In this document: one piece after another, positions 15,223 through 23,500 of the stretch
Layout of the letters: each line of letters opens with the position of its first letter
Position numbering within the stretch: position 1 is the first letter of the stretch
DNA from: Gimesia benthica
GTDB lineage: Bacteria; Planctomycetota; Planctomycetia; Planctomycetales; Planctomycetaceae
Assembly: GCF_009720525.1 (NCBI RefSeq)
Contig: NZ_CP043930.1
Coordinates: 1,488,001 to 1,552,000 of the forward strand
Direction: 5' to 3'
DNA length: 64,000 nt
Program-made: the position numbers and the translations under genes
Notes under the pieces: model-generated
Seen by the model: the letters and a program-made list of their open reading frames with translations, nothing else
What the model was told of the DNA's origin: nothing
The model's database searches: none

Positions 15223-16242
15223 TCAACCCGCCGGGTATCGACGGGCACGCCCCACAGCGATATACGGCCGATCCTTCGCTAACCTGTGTTCTGCCCGCCA
15301 GTGTGAGGACGTCGCATGATTGAGTAACGGCACACCCAAAACATCCGCGAGCAGGCGCGCCAGCGGAACCAGTTTCTGAAATTCCCCTGTCAGGTGCAGC
15401 AGGTTGATGCGCTCGATTCCTGATTCGATAACCGGACGCTCCCGCCAGACCAGGTTGAGTTCGATTTCCGCCCGCATATGTTTATTGTCGTAGTCCTCGT
15501 CCTGATGATCGAGATCCTCGATCTTCAGCCAGGCGGCACAGAGTTGCACGGCAATAATCTGATCTACATCAAGCGAAATCGATTCATCAGCACTCGTCAT
15601 GACACAGGTCTTTTCCAGTTGATCGATTTCGACCGTGGCAAGTCCTTGCGGCGGATCACGAAATGCGCGACGGACAAACCACATATAGATCACAACAGTC
15701 AGACACAGGTCCAAGGCAATGAATGCCTTCCAGAACAGCGCCAGATCCGCGAACGTGGCATGCGTCCAGACCAGTGCGATCATCACCACTCCCGTAAACA
15801 GAGGCCACAAACAGCCAAACCAGAGCATCCTTCCATACGGATTATCGAGGGGCTTGAGCACAATACCCGACGGTGTCTGCTCCAGTTCATGGGTGATCGC
15901 GCCGTTGGCGCAGGGGGTCGCAATCAAGAGCGGCGTACGGGGAACCTCAGGCAGCACCGCTTCAGTCGCGTGGAGGAAGCGCCGATTCACCAGTTGGTAG
16001 GGAAGCAACAGCAGCACGAGAAACGCGAAGAAAACAAAGCCCAGACCGCTGCCGATGGTGAATATCGGATTGACATTCTGTGCGTTCGCCGCCACCAGCC
16101 AGCCAATCCCCAGCACCAGGGCTATCACCGCGATGATCCCCCAGGCCCACGCATGAGGTAACCCCAGTCGCGATTTTGTCACAGGCCAGTCGGAAACATG
16201 CCCCTGCAGGTCATCGGTTGATGAAGTCTCAAGACTCTTCAT
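15223..16242 (-). CDS. Integral membrane protein, unknown family
   Basis: A 339-residue protein starting at the ATG at 16242 with a GAGG site; an upstream in-frame start at 16311 lacks one and would add 23 residues. Four membrane helices are visible in two pairs (around WGIIAVIALVLGIGWLVAA and FVFFAFLVLLLLPYQLV, then LWPLFTGVVMIALVW and FIALDLCLTVVIYMWFV). A soluble domain of about 90 residues separates the pairs, and the C-terminal soluble part ends in LARLLADVLGVPLLNHAT. The layout resembles DUF3592-like membrane proteins that process or sense cell-surface status, but I cannot assign the family. No neighbour suggests a role. Confidence 0.65.
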   Translation of the reverse strand: MKSLETSSTDDLQGHVSDWPVTKSRLGLPHAWAWGIIAVIALVLGIGWLVAANAQNVNPIFTIGSGLGFVFFAFLVLLLLPYQLVNRRFLHATEAVLPEVPRTPLLIATPCANGAITHELEQTPSGIVLKPLDNPYGRMLWFGCLWPLFTGVVMIALVWTHATFADLALFWKAFIALDLCLTVVIYMWFVRRAFRDPPQGLATVEIDQLEKTCVMTSADESISLDVDQIIAVQLCAAWLKIEDLDHQDEDYDNKHMRAEIELNLVWRERPVIESGIERINLLHLTGEFQKLVPLARLLADVLGVPLLNHATSSHWRAEHRLAKDRPYIAVGRARRYPAG

Positions 16243-16470
16243 AGCGGCGACCTCGTCTGAAGTGGTTGAATAACTCAACACAGAGGCTCGAAACAACAAA
16301 CCTCCCGGCAACAGTCAGTCTCAGTAAATAAACTGTACCATCCAGCAATCAGGATCGTCCATCAGAAACTTAAATGCAGATAATAGCGATATCTGGACAA
16401 TTGAGAAAAGATATGAAACTGTTAAGTCATTAAGCCAGGTTTGGTTTCTGTCTCCTACAATTCGATTCAA

Positions 16471-16503
16471 ATGGTACTATCATTCAAAGAATTACCATGA
16501 TAG
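16471..16503. promoter_or_regulatory. Overlapping inverted repeats upstream of the K+ channel gene
   Basis: CTATCAT (16477-16483) and ATGATAG (16497-16503) are a perfect 7-bp pair. ATGGTA (16471-16476) and TACCAT (16493-16498) are a second pair that interleaves with the first. The block ends 44 bp before the channel ATG. It might be an operator for a dimeric regulator, or an RNA fold. Confidence 0.35.
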
Positions 16504-16547
16504 CCTGAGGCATCTATTCCAACTTTCACATAACGGAAACCCAGCCT

Positions 16548-16907
16548 ATGCCCCAGTCACTTAATCCCTTCTTTATTTTTCAGCGTTATTTTTTTCGCTA
16601 CACCTACTATGTTCATAAAATCCTGATTGGCTTAATCACCATGATCATAGCCGGTGGTTTCCTGATCTCGTATCTTGAAAATGTCAGTCTGGGCGAAGGG
16701 CTCTATTTTTCTTTCATTACTGGACTGACAATCGGCTATGGAGACATCACACCAGTCACGACCTGGGGACGTGTATTGAGCGTGGCCATCGGCCTTGTGG
16801 GAATCATTTTTACGGGTGTCACAGTGGCGGTGGCGACGCGAGCGCTGGCAGACACCGTCAAAGTGATTGATCAGGAAACGCCGGAATCTCAGACTGGCAC
16901 TACCTGA
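16548..16907 (+). CDS. Two-helix potassium channel (Ion_trans_2 type)
   Basis: A 119-residue channel subunit that should assemble as a tetramer in the inner membrane. It has helix 1 (about residues 24-43), a pore loop with the K+-selectivity filter TIGYGD at 61-66, and helix 2 (about 76-97), which contains the hinge-like GLVGIIFTG. The short cytoplasmic tail has no RCK or cyclic-nucleotide domain, so it is a minimal KcsA-like channel. It converges with a CPA1 cation/proton antiporter gene whose stop lies 8 bp away; a joint role in ion homeostasis is plausible but not proven. Confidence 0.92.
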   Translation: MPQSLNPFFIFQRYFFRYTYYVHKILIGLITMIIAGGFLISYLENVSLGEGLYFSFITGLTIGYGDITPVTTWGRVLSVAIGLVGIIFTGVTVAVATRALADTVKVIDQETPESQTGTT

Positions 16908-16915
16908 AAAACGCA

Positions 16916-18172
16916 TTAGATATTCGAATCATGTATCCGCTTACCATAAATGATCGAAAGACGGTTGGCGGAGAGTCCATGCAGGATGACACTCAACAGA
17001 ATCGTCCAGACAGCCACGGCGACGATAGTGCCATTGCCGGGCAATTTCTGATCGGCAACCATCACGACAAAGACGATACTGGCCAATCCTCGCGGCCCGA
17101 ACCAGCCGATAAACAGCAGCGTGTCATTTCGGAGTCCGCTTCCCAGCAGACAGAGATAAACGGACAGCATGCGTATCACAGTCAGGCTGAGTACCGCATA
17201 TAACAGTACCTGCCAGCTCATTTCAACGCTCAACAGGTTCAGGATCACTGTTCCAAAGGCAAACCAGGTAATCATCGCGACCGCATTGGAAGAACCTTCT
17301 GCCGCTTCCAGAAATTGTGCTTTGTGTTCTCGGGTAAAAGCGCCAAACAACAGACCTCCCACAAAAGAGGCTATGAAGCCACTCCCCCCCATCCATTGCG
17401 CCAGACCATAACAGAACAGAGCCAGGGCGATGATGGGGATCTGCAACCAGGTTCCGGAGACCCAGCCACGACTGGCGCAGGTACGGAGTGCAAATCCGCC
17501 AACCAGCGCCGGAATCGCACCAGCGACAGCACCAATGCCGATGACTTCAAGTGTCAGTTTGAGAACCAGATGGACGGGTGTGGAAGCTTCCGGCGTCTCA
17601 GCAAGCATGGCGATAAAAAACAGGATCACCGGCACGCAGATCCCATCATTCAAACCACTCTCGACATTCAGGCTTTCCCTGACCTTCCCGGGGACGGCTG
17701 GATTTGTCACCACCGCTTTGCCTAATGCCGCATCAGTGGGGGCCAGCATCGTTGCAATCAATGCTACTTCAAAAAAATCAAGCTTGCCGAAAAGTAGCCA
17801 GGCAATAGCTGTTCCCAGCAGGATGGTCAGTGGCAAACCGATTAACAACAGCCGGGTGGGAATCGCTTCGACTCGACGTAAGATACTTAAATTCGCATTC
17901 GAGGAATCGGTAAACAGGCAGATCGCCAGTGCAATCTCGGCCAGGCCGCTGAGAGATTCCCCATCCACTTTCAAGTCGACGACATTGAGTACATGGGGGC
18001 CAAACAGCATCCCGCAAAACACATAGACCAGTGCTCCATTGACAGAGGTTTTTTCCAGCTTCGAAGCGAACAGGCTATAGAAAAACACGAAAGCAGCAAT
18101 CACAGTGAGGACGTGGTATTCCGACACAACTTCATGCTTTCTGATCGAGAGATCTGTTAAGTGCCATTTCAA
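16916..18172 (-). CDS. CPA1-family Na+(K+)/H+ antiporter
   Basis: A 418-residue polytopic membrane protein with about 12 helices, the usual size for a CPA1 exchanger without a regulatory tail. The signature APTDAALGKAVVTNPAVPGK followed by VRESLNVESGLNDG matches the ion-binding region of NhaP/NHE-type exchangers: the TD pair in the unwound helix and the ESGLND motif of the next helix. WFGPRGLASIVF near the C-terminus is also typical. It exchanges monovalent cations for protons. The start at 18172 is weakly supported by ribosome-site sequence; Met/Val codons a few residues later are alternatives. Confidence 0.92.
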   Translation of the reverse strand: MKWHLTDLSIRKHEVVSEYHVLTVIAAFVFFYSLFASKLEKTSVNGALVYVFCGMLFGPHVLNVVDLKVDGESLSGLAEIALAICLFTDSSNANLSILRRVEAIPTRLLLIGLPLTILLGTAIAWLLFGKLDFFEVALIATMLAPTDAALGKAVVTNPAVPGKVRESLNVESGLNDGICVPVILFFIAMLAETPEASTPVHLVLKLTLEVIGIGAVAGAIPALVGGFALRTCASRGWVSGTWLQIPIIALALFCYGLAQWMGGSGFIASFVGGLLFGAFTREHKAQFLEAAEGSSNAVAMITWFAFGTVILNLLSVEMSWQVLLYAVLSLTVIRMLSVYLCLLGSGLRNDTLLFIGWFGPRGLASIVFVVMVADQKLPGNGTIVAVAVWTILLSVILHGLSANRLSIIYGKRIHDSNI

Positions 18173-18442
18173 GTGATCTCAGTCTAAAGAGAACGTTTCA
18201 GATTGGCCATCCCAACTCTCCATCCGGATGGATAGCCCTCTGTATTTTGTACAGAGCAGCTTCCATGAATGAGTGAAATTAACTTTTGTTTTTTGCCTCG
18301 AGTGCGTTTATCATAAATGAAATGCCACGCGTGGCTGAGCGACAAGACATTCCGTGACAAATCGGACAACCAGTGACGAAACCTCTGTCGGGGGCAACAA
18401 GATTGCTCCTCGACCTGGATAGCTGAGGGAAGTGACAGAGTT

Positions 18443-20509
18443 ATGCCCAAGTATGGTCTCGCACTTTCTGGAGGTGGTTTTCGTGCCACGCTGTATCACC
18501 TGGGAGTCGTCCGCTTCCTGAGGGATATCGGGGCCCTGAAAGAGGTCACAGATATTGCCTCGGTCTCAGGCGGCAGTATCCTGGCGGCGCATCTGGCATT
18601 GAACTGGGATCGTTATACGGGTGACGAGGACAGTTTTAATGCCGCTGCCCAGGAAGTGATCGAACTGATCCAGTTCGACGTTCGTAATCACATCGTCCGC
18701 CGGATGCCCTTGCAGGCACTGCTCAGTCTCCTCTCCCGACTGCACTTGTGGAATTCCCGCAACATCACCCCCAATGCGATTCTGGAACGCTACTATCGAG
18801 ACCGGCTCTACGGGGATCGCTGTATCTACGAACTCCCCGAGCAGCCGATGCTCCACATCCTGACGACGAATGTCAGCAGCGGCGGGATGTCTGTCTTCAA
18901 TCGAAACGGACTGTATATCCAGACACGGAGCGATGACGGTAATACGTCCTTCAGGCACATTCCCGGTGAAATGGCAGGCATCCCCAAAGTAGTGGGTGCC
19001 TCGTCTGCATTTCCCGGATTCTTCCCCCCGGCAGAGATCAACGCAGAAGACCTCGGGGTGCAGGAAGGAGAATTTCCGACAGAGTACTTTACCGACGGAG
19101 GCGTCTATGACAACCTCGGCCTCCGTACGTTTTTCTGGCTAAAGGATCACGGTGCCAGTTTCGATCAGGTTTTTGTCAGTGATGCGGGTAAGCCGTTTCA
19201 GATTCTGACAGAGGGGGCATTGGGATTTGTCGGTCAGATGGTGCGTGCGTCTGAAATCTCCATGGACCGGGTCTGGCAACTGGAACAGGAACGCTTTCAT
19301 TCGACGCCCGGATTCGTCTTCTTCCCCATGACGAACATGGTCGAACTTGAGGATGATCCGACGGCCATGCATCCTGTGATCCAGGCGGAAGTTCAGGGAA
19401 TCCGCACGGACCTCGATCATTTCTCAAATCTCGAAGTGACGGCCCTCGCGATGCATGGGTACGAAGTGTCACGGAATGTCTGCCGCCAGGAAAAAGTCTT
19501 TGGCGATCAGGAATTACCCGCCTGCCCCCCCTGGGGCCCGAAGCTGAAACTGGCGGAATCTCCTCTCGCGGCAGAAACAAGAGAACCGGGCAGCCACGAA
19601 CCAGCACATGCAACGCGGATCTCCCGGGAATTACGCAAGTCGAGCAGACGTCGGATCTGGGGAACGCTGTTAGACTGGCTGGACTGGCCCAGCTACATTT
19701 ATGTTGCCATTGCCTTCGTCATCTTGATTCTGGCTCCATATAAATTCTACCAGTTTTATCAGATCTCGCAGACGCAGAAGATGATCATCACTGCGATCAA
19801 GCTGGGTGACAACGACATTCATCAGATTCTCGACCTGGTCACCATCGATCCCACGCAGAACTGGGTGAGCGCGGCGGTCCAGGAAAAACCCGATCCTTCC
19901 CAGGTCAGTTATGCAGGATTTGAAGTACTCGAGCACAACCGGATCATCGATCTACGTCACTGGAATCCCGATGCAGAGACAGAGGAGCAGAGAGGACTCA
20001 TTTATCTCAGAGACCGAATCACATTTAAGAAACTGCCCACCTACAAGGGTGACGGACACCTGGTATTTCAAGTGCCTGTACGAGACCAGAAAATGCAGTT
20101 TCGGCAACCCCACAATCGATTACAGTGCAGCATCACCCGCATAACGAATCCCGTCGATCTCCATGGCCAGAAACGGAGGATCTACGAGTTCGATTACGAT
20201 GTCTCCGAACTCCCCCCGGATGAATCTACGACGATAGAAATGGAAGTCCTGCTCGATTACCCCAACTCCGCACGCGCACCGTTCCGACTGCACACGAAAA
20301 CAGATTTGATTGCCGTCTGGCTGCTGTTTCCCACAGACCGTCCTTACCATACCTATAGTCTGTTGAGCTATCCCATCGACGGAAGTGAAGCACCACGATT
20401 GATGAATCCCCGTTATAACATCAATCATCCTTATGGCTCATTAATTGGCTGGTCGGTCGTCAATCCAGATGAAAATCGCATTTATGAATGTCGCTGGACC
20501 TTCGAGTAA
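18443..20509 (+). CDS. Patatin-like phospholipase with transmembrane segment and unknown C-terminal domain
   Basis: A 688-residue protein. The N-terminal patatin domain (about residues 1-330) has the oxyanion GGGFR at 10-14, the nucleophile elbow SVSGGS with Ser42, and the Asp dyad partner in DGG at 218-220. It should hydrolyse acyl ester bonds of phospholipids. A basic stretch (SRELRKSSRRRIW) leads to one membrane helix (near residues 421-441). The last 240 residues contain no family I know: beta-rich, with FDYDVSELPPDESTTIEMEV, resembling an Ig-like or SMODS-effector-like extension. With no signal peptide, the catalytic part is cytoplasmic and the tail lies across the membrane. Its stop is only 8 bp from the end of the convergent kinase gene. 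Confidence 0.88.
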   Translation: MPKYGLALSGGGFRATLYHLGVVRFLRDIGALKEVTDIASVSGGSILAAHLALNWDRYTGDEDSFNAAAQEVIELIQFDVRNHIVRRMPLQALLSLLSRLHLWNSRNITPNAILERYYRDRLYGDRCIYELPEQPMLHILTTNVSSGGMSVFNRNGLYIQTRSDDGNTSFRHIPGEMAGIPKVVGASSAFPGFFPPAEINAEDLGVQEGEFPTEYFTDGGVYDNLGLRTFFWLKDHGASFDQVFVSDAGKPFQILTEGALGFVGQMVRASEISMDRVWQLEQERFHSTPGFVFFPMTNMVELEDDPTAMHPVIQAEVQGIRTDLDHFSNLEVTALAMHGYEVSRNVCRQEKVFGDQELPACPPWGPKLKLAESPLAAETREPGSHEPAHATRISRELRKSSRRRIWGTLLDWLDWPSYIYVAIAFVILILAPYKFYQFYQISQTQKMIITAIKLGDNDIHQILDLVTIDPTQNWVSAAVQEKPDPSQVSYAGFEVLEHNRIIDLRHWNPDAETEEQRGLIYLRDRITFKKLPTYKGDGHLVFQVPVRDQKMQFRQPHNRLQCSITRITNPVDLHGQKRRIYEFDYDVSELPPDESTTIEMEVLLDYPNSARAPFRLHTKTDLIAVWLLFPTDRPYHTYSLLSYPIDGSEAPRLMNPRYNINHPYGSLIGWSVVNPDENRIYECRWTFE

Positions 20510-20517
20510 CGCAGATT

Positions 20518-23500
20518 TCAATCGATCAGTTTTTCAGCTTCGCGTTGGGCCTCCAGCAGTACGATCCAGTCCGATCCAGTGTAGCGACCACCATTTGCAG
20601 GTATCGATTTTCTCATAAATGTCGCCCGCTTGAACAGAATTCTGGCTTCCGCATCACGTCCGTCCTTTTTAGCAACCAGAGCCCTGTAGTACAGACTGGT
20701 CGCAATCACCCATTTTTTATAAATCTCATATGCAGTCCGACTGCCGACTTTTTGACTTTCTTTCAAGAATTCGTCCGCCTGAGCATAACGACCCATGCGA
20801 TATTCTGCGATTCCACAGTTGAGCGGAACATGTGGACTGTTTTGGAACAGCGGGAAAGTCTCAGAAAGTTGCTGTTTGTGATCTGCCAGATACTTGATAT
20901 GCCGCTGCATGATTGCAGTCATTTCTTCCGACAACTCAACATCCGCGAACGCGCAGGCTTTGATTGTTCGCTCCAGAAGAAACGGATTGGTCGCGTTTTC
21001 CGTGTCTTTGATCAGTTCCTGGCAAAAAGAGGGGTAATCGTCTGTGAACCCGAGTTGCACCATCAGGATCGCAACCTGGTAACCGGCTTTGTTTCGGCTG
21101 TCGCTTCCTTCAGGAAGATTGTTCCAGGCAGCCATTAAATCCTCATGGGCACGAGCATAATTGCCTGAATTCATGAACTCGCCCGCCCTTTCGATGAAAC
21201 TCAGATAGCGGGTATTATCCGGCAGCAACTGCTCCACTTCCCGCTGCACCTGATTCAGGATGATCAGGTTCTCTATCATAGACTCGCGAATGCTGTCATC
21301 GATGCGGCCTTTGATGATGGCTTTGGCGTAGTAATCGGCAGCATCCTTTGTTTGACCTGCATGATGAGCCGCGATAGCCAGGTAAAAGAAGTTATTCGCC
21401 ATTAAACCGTAGACGACTTTATTTGCTTCATTCTGTTTGATCAGATTATTGCTTTTGTGAAACGATTTCATCGCGGCAGAGTAGTCTCCCTGACGAAGTT
21501 CGGCTATCCCCTGCGCCATGTAGTTCCACTTGGCAAAAAAGCCCCCCCCCTTGTTCTGGCTCTCTTTCCGGGCCATATTCTCTGAAATCATTTTCGAAAA
21601 GCGCGATACAACAGCCAGTGTTTCAGGTGATTGCTTAAGATCGGAAAACAGACAGATTTTGACAGTACGTTCCATAATCTGCATATCATCCGACTCGGCA
21701 TACTCAGCTGTCATTTCTCTACAAATCGCGCGGTATTCATCAAAGTTCCCAAAATGAAACTGGAGTGCGGCCAGACGAAACAGCGCTGCGTGACGCGCTG
21801 ATGATTTTTTCGGCAGGAACCTGACAGCCCGTTGAAAATCCTGCAGCGATTCACGGTAGAGCACACTCCTGAGTTTCTGGGTTCCCTTGGTGTTGTAATA
21901 CTCACCCACCCAGTTGTCGGTCAGAATTTCATCAGCCCCGCGGGCACCCTGCCATAAACGCACCATGTGATCTTTGCCATGAGTGGCGATCATCCTGCCA
22001 TCCTCTGAGATGGCGACTGACTCTACCGAATCATAGTGCTCTTTCAATGTCGTCCGCAGTTCTCCCGAAGCTGGATCCCACAACCGGATCGTACTGTCGC
22101 TGCTCCCGGTCACCAGGGCCTTGCCATCAGCGGCAAAAGCCAGGCAGGTCACTCCTCCGGAATGTCCATTCAGGTTGCGAATGACCTCCCCCGTCTGACC
22201 ATCATGAATCCGAATCACATGATTCCAGCTGCCTACAGCCAATAGACTACCGTCATGCGAAAATGCGCCGCACAGATCCGGGCCAATATTTCTCAGCCTG
22301 CGAATTTTCATTGGTCGGGACCGGGTCAGATCAAGAAGATCAGTTTCCTCCCGGCCTTTGATCGCCAGCCGCGTACCATCCGGGGACAACTTCAGCCAGC
22401 CAATCTGACCTCTGTCCGTCCAGTACTGAAACGTCTCTGGCTGGCTGCCGGGTGCGACGGATAAAATGGTCAGCTTCGAAGAAGTCCAGTTTCCATCACC
22501 CAGATTTTCCGCAGGCTGTGCCCAGGCTACGGTCTTGCCATCCAGCGAGATATCCATCTTCTTTGACCGAATGTAATCGACGTCCCATTCACCAACGATT
22601 TCATCGGTGAGCAGATTCTGCACCTGCAGTTTCTTGTCGTCAGGATTCCAGGTCACCATCCACTGTCCGTTGACCGTCCGTGCCGCCCTGGGTTTGTCTC
22701 TCTCTTTACCTTTGGGAGACCAGGGCAGACTCACTTTGAGGTTGTCCAGAGACATCAACCTGGCATTGCCGGCTGAAAAGGTTTTCTCGCCAGCAGCATT
22801 CGTCTTTTCACGTAATTCCCAGCAGAAAATCAAACCGGGACGACCAGGATGAAAGAAGAGCCCGGTCTGGTCAGAATCTGAGGCGACACGTTTCGTATTA
22901 AATGGCTGGCAGCGTTTCAAATCCCAGGCCCGCGTGGCCCCCTCGGCCCCGGCTGTCCACAACTCATCTTCTGAAGTGAAGGCAATATCAATCACGGTCT
23001 TGTCATGACCGTGAATCACGATGGGAGGATGCTGGCCAAAATACTGGTCGTTCTCATCAGAATCAATACTCCAGACATACACATTATGATCGCGTACACC
23101 ACAAGCCGCCATGCGCTTTCCGGAAGGGGAAAAAGCAATCGACCTTAATGCCGGCATATTCACGTAGTGGATCGGTTTGATCGGTTCAAATGTCTCCGCA
23201 TCCCACAGCCGCAGACCATCGTAGCCGCAAGTTGCCAGCAGCCTGCCATCAGGAGAATAGGCCATGCCATCCACGGCTTTGCGTAAAAACCAGAGCGTTT
23301 CCCATTCGGTCGGCCCCTGGACCAGTTTCCAGTCGAGTTTTGTCGGGTCGTCCAGAAAACCCCGCGCCCGTGCCAGTCCCTTGTCGTAACCAACCACGAG
23401 CGTATTTCCGTCGGGCGAAAAACACAGCATATTCACATCATCGTTCTGGCTCTCTACATGGGGCGGCAGTTCCGTGATCAATTCCCCATCACGAGAATAG

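Noticed and set aside
18184..18489. 101-codon minus-strand frame between antiporter and patatin genes
   Set aside because: It overlaps the patatin start, has no motif or ribosome site, and its composition is unlike its neighbours.
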